Origin: Cyclostephanos tholiformis
Lineage: Eukaryota; Bacillariophyta; Thalassiosirophyceae; Thalassiosirales; Thalassiosiraceae
Direction of reading: 5' to 3'
Length of the DNA stretch: 10,410 nucleotides
Assembly: GCA_036939975.1 (NCBI GenBank)
Contig: JALLPB010001291.1
Coordinates: forward strand, 1-10,410
A program made the translations under genes and the position numbers. The notes beneath the pieces are model-generated. The model made no database searches. It saw nothing but the letters and a program-made list of their open reading frames with translations, and was not told the DNA's origin. Of the stretch, positions 1-7,806 are shown piece after piece; the stretch's first letter is position 1, and the number at the start of each line of letters is the position of its first letter.

Positions 1-269
1 TTTAGTCATGTTTGGATCTTGTGGCTGGTGGCCATCTTGATCCTGAGGGACTGTCCTCTGGCACTTACATACATCAGCAATTGGCTAATTAGTGAATTGC
101 GACATTTAGCGAGAAAGTTTCCCGCCAATATGCCATGGCCTATGACACACACGTATTCATTTTTCTTTTGTCATGGTGCTGCCCCCCCCCCCTCCCTGCT
201 GATATCTTCAAGGAAAATGTCCCTGATCTTTCCCCTACAGCAGCATGAGTTGTTTGGCTTGCCCTCCAT
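1..269. other. Unassigned left flank
   Basis: No gene can be supported here. The stretch is AT-rich apart from a run of 11 C at 182-192. It directly precedes recognisable piggyBac transposase sequence, so it may be the decayed upstream part of the same element. I could not find the first catalytic aspartate region of the transposase or a terminal inverted repeat in it. Confidence 0.4.
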
Positions 270-1387
270 CTCCCAAACATATGGTCCCGATTTTACATGG
301 ATAATCTATTTATTTCAAGAAAGTTATTTACCATCCTCTACTTGGCAAAGGCTCTCGGGCATGGTGTGGTTCATACTACCGGCCGTGGATTACCTCCCTC
401 TGTCAAACAAGTTGAGGAGAAGAATGTGAGGGAGGCCCAGAGGCTGAGGGGATGCATGGTTGCTGCCATATTGATCAATCTCGGAATGTCCCAACCAATC
501 TACTTGCATGCTCGGTGTATGATACCAAGCCAGTGCACATGTTGTCAATGACGGAAGACAGCATATGGTGGGTGCTCTAAAAGAGAAAAGTTTAGTCAGC
601 AATTCATCAGCAGATCAAGGAGGTGGGATTTCTTTGATCAAACTTTATCGATGAATACAACTCTAATATGAATTTGGTGGATATAGCTGATCAGGTACAA
701 AACCAGTACCACCTGGATCATTGGATGTGGAATCGGAAGTGGTGGTGGGCATTTTTCATATGGGGTCTCGGAGTTGCAACAACGAATGCGTATAAAATGT
801 ATTGTTCAATGTACAACAAGGAGAAGGCATGATGGGCACAGCGACGCCAGAATAGGGGGAGACCAAAGAAGTGGTCACATTTGGAGTTTCAGTCCAAGCT
901 GATCTATGACCTGTTGTATCCTGGGCAGACTGACACCCACCTACAGTCAATCAGTGAGTTGAACGATGGGTCAATCAACACAACGAGAAGTTTGACATCA
1001 TTTAAAGCAGTACCCGACCAGGAGCTGGAAAAGAGGATCAATTTGGACAGTGACACCAGATGTGCAAATTATTTGAGAGATAATAATCCGAAAATCATGA
1101 CAACGAAGAATGCGATGACAACAAACAAACCTTGGCAGAGGCGGTTCGATGGACTCAGGCATGCATCGCTACCAGTGACTGGAAAACATTGTCAGTATTG
1201 TTATTACCAGTACACATATGAATATGATGCTGCGCAGAAGAAGTCTTTACCATGGATGGAATGGAATTGGAAACATGTCCGATGATGATTGGTGTGCAAT
1301 GTTAATCTCTGTGAAATATGTGAAAACGAATTCAATGGCATCTGCATGTGTGAAACCGCCAAACTCTTAAGAAAAAAAATATTTTAG
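270..1387 (+). pseudogene. piggyBac-type transposase relic (DDE_Tnp_1_7 family)
   Basis: This is a decayed DDE transposase of the piggyBac group, enzymes that cut and paste DNA at TTAA sites. The first recognisable part, reading from 270, carries MDNLFISRKLF, where D is the second catalytic Asp of the family (DNxFTS), then GRGLPPSVKQVEEKN. Around 475-490 the frame shifts. The second frame runs from about 480 to 1387 and shows SVYDTKPVHMLSM, NLVDIADQVQNQYHLDHWM (the third catalytic Asp is in VDxADQ), KWWWAFFIWG and TNAYKMY. The C-terminal cysteine cluster of the family is recognisable as HCQYC followed by VCNVNLCEICENEF. Stops interrupt the second frame at 578, 593, 635, 830, 1283 and 1286. 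The first catalytic Asp region is not visible upstream, and no paired terminal repeats or TTAA duplications were found. Family assignment is strong because many motifs occur in the right order. The copy cannot make an active enzyme. Confidence 0.88.
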
Positions 1388-2158
1388 GAAACTGTTCACT
1401 GGGAGAGTCCTATACATTATAGCGTTCATGATGCCTATTTTTGACTATTTCTTGGCATTGAACTATATATGGGGAAACATGGGCGGACATCATGGTTCAA
1501 GCCAATTAAAAAGTCTCATGGACTAATTTCCCGCCATTTTGAACTTTTGGTATTGACTGCATACATATGTACGTAGGACTCAGTACTACATGAGAAACGA
1601 TGAGCCCAAAATTTTTTTGTGCGAACCTTATCCAAAATTTTGGCTAAAACCCTGGCCCATAAAGAGATAGATAGTACACTATTTTTTTTATTTGACTCCA
1701 ATTCACACTATTGGTTCCTATTGACAGACGAATATCATAATACCCTCTTCAGTTCTATTTTGATTCTAATAAAAATCACATATTCCCACGTAGATTCGTT
1801 GAATTGAAAATGCAATGATGAAGTTCCTCCACGTTGCATTTTCGGTCACGAAAAGGGAAATCCCAAAATTCAATTTTTCATGCGTGGGAATCTTTAGGTC
1901 AAGATTTCCTGACGCACCAAGTCGCCCATTTTTTTTGTGTTCCTCTCAACTCAGGGAGGGAAAAAATGAGAGGACGAGCTTGACGTGTGAGATCAGATCC
2001 CTCGAGTGGTTTAGCAATGCCGGCCATCGTGGACGTGTTACACCAAGAGAGTACCCAGGTGGATGCACCATACATCATAGAGACAACCCCGTCGACGAAC
2101 ACCCATCGTTGTAAGGAGCGTCTCACCACATACACCCCCCCCCTCCCAGGCGAGGAGA
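1388..2158. other. Geneless AT-rich spacer upstream of gene A
   Basis: No convincing gene. Open frames here are short and show no recognisable motif. A 12-bp palindrome (CCAAAATTTTGG) lies at 1632-1643. An inverted repeat (TCCTCTCA at 1941-1948, TGAGAGGA at 1967-1974) lies about 185 bp before the start of gene A. Base composition changes from AT-rich to GC-rich from roughly 1980 onward. The promoter and 5' UTR of gene A should lie in the right part, but no TATA box is clear. Confidence 0.4.
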
Positions 2159-2890
2159 ATGTTCGCCCAAAGTTACGATCCCCTCGGCAATCACGAGCAT
2201 CGCCGTCTCCCGTCGTCCCCGAATATAGAGGAATGGCGCAGGAGACAGGAGGAGCGCACGCGTAGACGACGGCGTATGATAGAGTCGGACCGTCGTCGAC
2301 GGGCGGAGGAGTTGGACCGAGAGCGTCGATTCGACGGGGGGAGGAGCGGGGGGGTGGTGGAGGCGGCCTACCGTCGTCATTCGAGCGAGCCGACTCTCTC
2401 CCGGATCGACCACCATTCCCCACCACCCGGCATGCACGACGTGTCATCGCCGGACGGATCGTCGCCCGGCAGCCGCAGTCGCAACTCCCTCTCCGCCATG
2501 GACGACCTCCTGGACGAGATCTACCCCCCCCGATACATCTACGCTCGGTCCGTATCGGCATCCCTCGACGAGATGGATCGCGACATCGTGGATCATCATC
2601 CGACGACGACGACGAATACGACGATCGGCGATGATCGCGACGCCAAGTCATCGTCGTCGTCGTCGTCGTCGTCGCACGTGCCCCGAGTGAAATGCGAACT
2701 ACTCGGGAATCAGGAAGCGAGGTGCGGCGTCGCATCGAACGGGGGGATGGAACCGCCGAGAACGGACTTCGACGTCGACGACGACGATGATGATCCATCG
2801 GCCCCGCCGCACATCATCGCCAAGGAGCTGACGTCGGACGACGACGACGACGACGACGACGACGATGCGGACTACCTCTCATCCAAATAA
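2159..2890 (+). CDS. Gene A: charged, motif-bearing 243-aa protein, paralogue of gene B
   Basis: Family not recognised and function unknown. The start is chosen because MFAQSYDPLG matches the first residues of gene B (MFARSYDPFG), and both then have an EH/LP segment. Order of parts: a strongly basic and acidic, Arg-rich helix at residues 24-57 with RRRRR and RRRR runs that could act as nuclear localisation signals; a Ser/Pro-rich segment at 75-115; an SLSAMDDLLDEI helix at about 110-121; a central YPPRYIYARS block (122-131) conserved in B; a Ser run at 164-172; an Asp run; APPHII at 215-220; and a poly-Asp tail (227-236) ending ADYLSSK. No signal peptide or membrane segment is visible, so it is probably nuclear or cytosolic. 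It converges on the minus-strand gene M. A candidate AATAAA lies about 300 bp downstream at 3190-3195. A longer minus-strand frame overlaps it, but the motif-by-motif match to B supports this strand. Confidence 0.75.
   Translation: MFAQSYDPLGNHEHRRLPSSPNIEEWRRRQEERTRRRRRMIESDRRRRAEELDRERRFDGGRSGGVVEAAYRRHSSEPTLSRIDHHSPPPGMHDVSSPDGSSPGSRSRNSLSAMDDLLDEIYPPRYIYARSVSASLDEMDRDIVDHHPTTTTNTTIGDDRDAKSSSSSSSSSHVPRVKCELLGNQEARCGVASNGGMEPPRTDFDVDDDDDDPSAPPHIIAKELTSDDDDDDDDDDADYLSSK
2651..2674 (+). repeat. TCG microsatellite encoding poly-Ser in gene A
   Basis: Eight consecutive TCG units inside gene A, read as serine codons in the A frame. This is one of many copies of the same trinucleotide in the window. 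Confidence 0.9.
2837..2866 (+). repeat. GAC microsatellite encoding the acidic tail of gene A
   Basis: Nine GAC units plus one GAT, read as ten consecutive aspartates near the C-terminus of gene A. Gene B has a less regular, non-repetitive acidic tail at the equivalent place, so the poly-Asp run in A is probably a later repeat expansion. Confidence 0.9.
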
Positions 2891-3259
2891 TGGAGACCTA
2901 GATGACGTATGGACGATCTGGCCATGGCGAATTAATAATTAGAGTTACATGATTGTGAAAAAAATGATCTTTTTTTTTGTATAAAACATTGCATCCGAGA
3001 ATTGAATAATCGAAAATAGAGTAAGGCTGTTGGATAGCTTGGATCGAGATTATCGATTGACGAGAGTTTCCTAACGAGAATCATCAATGCAATCGACGTA
3101 ATGCTTGATTCCTTAGCCGTGGTACTGATTATACTACACAACGAGCGCTTGTATCATGTTTTTAAGCAGAAGACGTGTGGCCTTTCTAGAATAAACTTGA
3201 CTTGACTCGATGCGGCCATTCCATTCACTCGTATGTGCGATCGTCCGGGACTATCCTCC
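2891..3259. other. Convergent spacer between A and M
   Basis: AT-rich and geneless. It should contain the 3' UTRs of A (from the left) and of M (from the right). A T-run lies near 2970-2978, and the AATAAA at 3190-3195 is the only clear cleavage signal. Confidence 0.45.
3190..3195 (+). promoter_or_regulatory. Candidate polyadenylation signal (AATAAA)
   Basis: A canonical AATAAA on the plus strand about 300 bp after the stop of gene A, followed by TTGACTTGACTCG. It would end a transcript of gene A. A single hexamer in AT-rich DNA is weak evidence. Confidence 0.35.
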
Positions 3260-3653
3260 TCATTCCCAAACATTCGCGTAAAAGGCCGCGGCGGCCGCGA
3301 CCGCGCAGAACTCCATTACGACGGGGATGAATGCCCTGGCCGTCTCCTCGATCTTGCCATCATTATCATCACCGCCACGGCCCACGTACGCCGTACCCTC
3401 TCCTTCGGTAGGGATGGAGGCGCTCTTCATCGTCCCCGCGCTCATGCGCCCCTCGTGCCACGTAGGAACGACGTCACAAACCGTCGTCATCGGATTCGAA
3501 CGACGCGCCGTGATTTGATCCGTGCCGATCCCCGCGTTCGTAGTTGTCCATCGTGGCTCGATACCCCAAAATGACGACTACGACTACTACGACGACGACG
3601 ACGACGACGAAGACGAAGACGACGACCTCTTTCGTCGTCGTCGATGCCGCCAT
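3260..3653 (-). pseudogene. Gene M: possible small membrane protein split by a one-base shift
   Basis: Uncertain model, function unknown. From the ATG at 3653 the minus strand reads MAASTTTKEVVVFVF, then a Val run making a hydrophobic segment of about 20 residues (residues 10-29), then GYRATMDNYERGDR and FESDDDGL, and meets a stop at 3474-3476. A second reading frame on the same strand, open from about 3580 and with an ATG at 3490, continues as CDVVPTWHEGRM, TEGEGTAYVGRGGDDNDG and ends at 3260 with a hydrophobic tail, AFIPVVMEFCAVAAAAAF and YANVWE. Removing one base near the AAA at 3478-3480 (plus strand) would put the two parts in one frame. The break could be a real mutation, a sequencing error or an unrecognised intron. 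A GT...AG pair of suitable phase exists, but it is very short (79 or 82 nt) and lacks a pyrimidine tract. Codons in the second part end mostly in G or C, as in BIG. Overlapping plus-strand frames look like shadows. Confidence 0.38.
3577..3620. repeat. GAC/GTC microsatellite
   Basis: An imperfect run of GAC and GAA/TAC variants on the plus strand. In the minus frame of gene M it reads as a Val/Phe membrane segment. In the plus frames it would give Asp or Thr runs. Confidence 0.85.
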
Positions 3654-4392
3654 CCTCCCGACGACGACGATGACGGACGTGGGGAGACGCGTCCGGTATG
3701 CGCGATGGGAGATCCCGCCACGACGCGGTGGTATTCGGGAGTGCAATGCACCCGGTCATCGTGGCAAGGACGGAACGCCGATGCGCGTCGTCGCGGCGAT
3801 GCCCGAGAGGAGGATGCGCGCATTCCACCGGCAGTTGGTGGGATCGCGAATAGTCATTGTTGCTTGCAGAAAAGGGAGGGGAAGGGGGTAGGTAATAGAA
3901 AAAGCAAATATCTAAAATGATGTTGGAGTCGAGAGTGGCTGAATCGTGTTTTTTTCGTATCATCGTATCCCAAGAGCGCCATCTTCGATTTAGAAAACTG
4001 GTGCGGCTGACCTGACATCCTCGTAGTCGGAGTGGGATTTTTTTTTCTTACACTCCGAGATTTGAGTATCGTACAATATCCACGAATTCCTATGTTTTAC
4101 ATCGTTGACTCCGATTGGAAGGTGCATGTCCAAGTGTCATTTTTGTCATTTCCCCCGTGATGGTGAACCTGTGGATGCATGACATTTTTTATTTAATGGT
4201 TCACCCCGATGACTTACTCCGCCCAGTGGGAGAATAATGATCGATCGAAAATACAACATCATTCATCATCCGCGCTCCCTAATATGTATGAATTTAAAAT
4301 GGGGTCATATTTTTAGCCGCGAGGGAAATACACCGTGATATTGAGATATATCGAGGAAAAAAAGAAAAAGCATTCGTCAAACCACACATGCC
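3654..4392. other. Divergent spacer between M and gene B
   Basis: The left part, to about 3840, is GC-rich and open in several frames with no preferred reading. It may hold an upstream part of M. The rest is AT-rich. It contains an 8-bp inverted repeat with a T-rich loop (TCGGAGTG at 4027-4034, CACTCCGA at 4051-4058) and another (GGTGAACC at 4162-4169, GGTTCACC at 4198-4205). The promoters of M and B should lie here in divergent orientation, but no core promoter motif is clear. Confidence 0.4.
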
Positions 4393-5064
4393 ATGTTCGC
4401 TCGCAGCTACGACCCGTTCGGCCACGAGCATCATCTCCTCCCCCCGAGCTCGTTCGAAGCGCGGAAGGAACAAGAGCGCGCGCATCGTCGGCACAATTGC
4501 GAGATCGAGCGCCGCCGTCGACGTCGTAGTGATCGTCGTCATTCGGTCCTCGCGGCGGGCGTGGGCGATGGTACGCGAATGCGTCGCATGGCGTGCGACG
4601 GAGATTTGATAGACGCGTTGGAAGAGTTGAGCGATCAGCTGGGAAAGTTGAATGACCGGCTGGGGAGGGGTCGTATCGAGGGGGCGGAGGAACGACCACA
4701 TCGATGCTCGCTGGATTCGTCCCACGAGCGAAAGGACACGACCTCGAGGACCACGTCCGCCGCGGACTATATCCCGTCGTTCATATATACCCGCGTTTCT
4801 CCATCCCATGACGAGTCGGATGAGGGCGTTCAATTTCATCCGGATGGGATGATCGACCGGACGACCGCTGCATTCGACAGTCGTAAAAACGATGGATCGA
4901 CGAAACTAGGGCGTCGATCCATTGCGCTCGAAATAAAACGATCGAGTATCGAGGACGATGAAAACGATTCCTTCGTTCCGCCACATATCATTGGAGAGAA
5001 CGATATGTCAGATTGCGATGACGACCTTGAAGATGAGTGTCGACTGAGCATTTACCCAAAATAA
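4393..5064 (+). CDS. Gene B: 223-aa paralogue of gene A with a short coiled coil
   Basis: Family not recognised and function unknown, but clearly related to gene A. Shared parts in the same order are MFARSYDPFG at residues 1-10, an Arg/Glu/His-rich helix at 21-50 with six consecutive Arg (a possible nuclear localisation signal), YIPSFIYTRVS at 126-136, and VPPHII at 195-200 followed by an acidic stretch and a terminal Lys. Unlike A, residues 72-90 have Leu at 72, 76, 79, 83, 86 and 90, a regular 4-3 heptad pattern that predicts a short coiled coil and hence self-pairing or a partner. B lacks A's homopolymer Ser and Asp runs, so its conserved motifs are easier to see. No signal peptide or membrane segment is visible. 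It ends 153 bp from the convergent stop of BIG. The longer minus-strand frame over the same DNA is rejected because it shares nothing with the region opposite A. Confidence 0.76.
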   Translation: MFARSYDPFGHEHHLLPPSSFEARKEQERAHRRHNCEIERRRRRRSDRRHSVLAAGVGDGTRMRRMACDGDLIDALEELSDQLGKLNDRLGRGRIEGAEERPHRCSLDSSHERKDTTSRTTSAADYIPSFIYTRVSPSHDESDEGVQFHPDGMIDRTTAAFDSRKNDGSTKLGRRSIALEIKRSSIEDDENDSFVPPHIIGENDMSDCDDDLEDECRLSIYPK

Positions 5065-5073
5065 GCTACACAT

Positions 5074-5078
<5 letters not shown>

Positions 5079-5114
<36 letters not shown>

Positions 5115-5129
5115 ATATATAATATATAA
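5079..5129. repeat. AT dinucleotide run followed by 7-bp AATATAT repeats
   Basis: About 14 AT units (5079-5107) continue into three to four AATATAT-like 7-mers. It starts 14 bp after the stop of gene B and lies between the two convergent genes, where it would fall in the 3' UTR of B and downstream of BIG. Confidence 0.92.
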
Positions 5130-5162
5130 ATCTCGCTAGAACGAAATATTATGAACATTTGA

Positions 5163-5180
5163 GCCAATCCCCAAATTGGC
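5163..5180 (-). terminator. Small hairpin beyond the 3' end of BIG
   Basis: GCCAAT and ATTGGC form a 6-bp stem with a 6-base loop, on the minus strand just past the AATAAA of BIG. It could help 3'-end formation, but the role is speculative. It is not a bacterial-type terminator. Confidence 0.25.
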
Positions 5181-5187
5181 AAAATGA

Positions 5188-5193
5188 TTTTAT
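5188..5193 (-). promoter_or_regulatory. Candidate polyadenylation signal of BIG
   Basis: TTTATT on the plus strand is AATAAA on the minus strand, about 25 nt beyond the stop codon of BIG. That is a sensible place for cleavage and polyadenylation. Confidence 0.5.
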
Positions 5194-5217
5194 TAGCGCA
5201 GCATAAATGATTCATCA

Positions 5218-7771
5218 TCACCCGATTCGATTAGGGGCATTACCATCGTCCTTGTTGTTCTTTAACTGTGGCCTTGCCTCGAAAACATCCTCGATATGTG
5301 AATCGTATTCCACCTCGGTGTCATCTACATCCCAATCGCTGTCCGGATCGTAGTTGGAACCGTCACTGCTGCACCATGGCGAAATCGCCCTCGAGGTCGG
5401 ACTTCGATTATTGGCAGCATTCGCATTTCGATCGTCGTTCCACTTTCCCATCCACGGTCGACGAATCGCCAAGTCATCATCGTCCTCATCGTCGGTGCGG
5501 CGTTGTCCCTCGTCGTCGGATACGATGGCCGAGGCATCGGGATCGCTGGACGACAATTGATGCTTCCCCCCCATCATCATCCCCCCCCTGGTAAAGATTC
5601 CCCTAGTCTGATTGAATATGTTGGGTCCGCATCCACCGGACGGTGTCAGTCCGGTGTAATTTGTCGAGTCGTATGATGACGTGCCACCGTCATATGATGA
5701 CGTGCCACCGTCGTCCATCATGACCGTCCCTATCTCTTTCAAATCGTCGAACGCATCCGATATCATCGTCGAATCGTCACTTAGAATCGAGGGGGGTGTC
5801 ACATTCAACCTCGTCACATTCAATCTGGGCCTATCATCCGGATACACATTGCCGGGAGGATCGGGCGAAACCGGAGAAGGAGAAGTGCATCGGGATATCG
5901 TTCGTAGGATGGAGGGAGGTACGACATTTAATCTTGTCACATTTAACCCGTTCGTCGACTTGGCTCCCGGAGCAATCGCGCCGGTGCTGGACGATAGCTT
6001 TCCTTGTGCGACTTCGTTAATTGCATCGAGGATGTCATACTTTTCTTCCTCGGGTTCCCTTGGCGCGATGATCCTCGCCTCGTGACCATCGTTACTCGAC
6101 GATGCGAACAACTTGCCCTGAGAAACTTGACTATCATCGAATCTCAATTTCTTCTTCTTAAGGTATTCCTCCTTCTGAGACAAAAGGAACGATTCTCTCG
6201 TTTCCGCGGCTGCCTTAATGTCATTCAAAATATGGTGGGGGGCAAAAATATCCTCGTCGCCGAGGGTAGTCTTCGGGCGTTGGATGTCCTTCTTCATGGT
6301 GAAGGGATTCAGTCGTTCCGAGATTTCTCCGCTATCGGCAGTTGCAGCCTCGGTGTTATCGCCCCGTGGATTGGTCGATGCCGCACGGAGTATCAAATCC
6401 TCAATTCCATCCACACCCTCTGGACCATCCCTTGCCTTTTTCGCAAGATCAATCGCATCCTCGATGTCATCGTACACAAGATACTTCGCATCGTCAGCAC
6501 TGTCGTCGTTGACATCTAGCACATCATCAAGGAGGCTGAGATTGAGAATTCGCCCAGAGGCCGTTGCGATGCGCTTCCGATGGAGACTATCATGACTTCC
6601 GAGAGGTGCCATTTTCGTCGAACTTACATCGTTAATGTCATCGTCGAAGTCATTAGCCTCCTCTGCCGCCATGGCGGCACAATGGAGCTGAGGAATGACG
6701 CTACTAGAATCGACTCCGTCGTCCGATGACTCGGCCACCATTCGCCTCGCCGTAGCGAACCTGACCTTCTTCGCGGGATTAATCTTGGAGGCATTCGCCA
6801 TCAACCTGTCGAAGGCCACATCATCCCTCTGCTCCACCGGCGTATCGTCCATGGGACCATCCCGCCCCCGCTCGTGCGCGACCTCCTTCGCGCCATCGTT
6901 GCGATCGCCGACATCGCCACCCTCGCGAGACGCGACGACGCCACCGCCGGCAGCGCCGTACAATCCGCGATACGATTCGCCGCCATCGTCATTATTGTCG
7001 CTGCCGCGAAAGTTCTCAATGTCCTCGTCGACGTCCATCATCGCGGTAAGCCCCCCCCCCGCGGGGTTATCGTCTCCGCTCCCCTTCGCGCCGACGTCGT
7101 CGCGTCCGCGCCTACTCCTCCAGCGTACGGTCGCGGCCAATAACCCGACGAGGACGACCATCGCCACTAGGCCGCCGGCGAGCGCGCCGACGAGGATCGT
7201 CTCCTCGGTCCCGTCGTTCTTCCCACCTTCGTAATCCGCGACGTTCGACGACGCGACGGTGACGCTCGACGTGATGTTCCCCCCGTTTGCAAATGCGGTC
7301 AGGTTGTTCTTCTCGTTCGCGGCGGAGGTCGATGGACCGTCGTTGGAATCGTCTTCGTCCGCATCGTCCCACTCATCGTCGTTCGCGGCGACGGTAGAGC
7401 CGGCGGAAGTGGAATCGTCTTCGTCTGCATCGTCGTTCGCGGCGACGGTAGAGCCGGCGGAAGTGGAGGTTGTCGTCGTCGTCAGGGGGGAGGCAGATGA
7501 GGAGGAGGTGGCGGCGGTCGCGGCGGTAATATCGACCGCGGAATCAACCCCCGCCATAGTCGACGGATAAGGGGTCGGGTCGTAGGTAGGTGTCGCCGAG
7601 GTGGGGCTCTCCGATAACGGACCCGTCGTCGGCTCCAATGTGGACGGAAGTAGCGTCGGTGGCATCGTCGAGGACGACGACGACGATGACGACGACGACG
7701 ACGACGATGGGATGGCCGTCGTCGACTCCTGGACGATGTCGGGCCCGACGGAGGACGGGGAGGTCATCGTA

Positions 7772-7806
<35 letters not shown>

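Noticed and set aside
1632..1643. Perfect 12-bp palindrome CCAAAATTTTGG
   Set aside because: AT-rich palindromes of this size occur by chance, and no second copy or context gives it a role.
1815..2114. 99-codon plus-strand frame ahead of gene A
   Set aside because: It ends before A in a different frame, spans the AT-rich to GC-rich transition and has no recognisable motif.
2111..2149. Possible 39-nt 5' UTR intron before gene A (GTAAGG ... pyrimidine tract CCCAG)
   Set aside because: The ends look like splice sites, but 39 nt is shorter than typical introns, B has nothing similar and no upstream exon is supported.
1899..2798. Long minus-strand open frame opposite gene A (about 299 codons)
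   Set aside because: It is longer than A, but its product is Arg/Ser/Thr low complexity and nothing in it is shared with the strand opposite B, whereas the plus-strand frames A and B match in three motifs.
3522..3920. Plus-strand frames across the GC-rich block left of gene B
   Set aside because: Mostly Asp/Thr/Arg runs from the satellite, with no motif, no second copy and no preferred start.
4198..4207. GGTTCACCCC resembling a tRNA internal promoter B box
   Set aside because: No matching A box or cloverleaf pairing around it.
4294..4839. Minus-strand open frames opposite gene B
   Set aside because: No shared motif with the strand opposite A. They look like shadows of GC-rich coding DNA.
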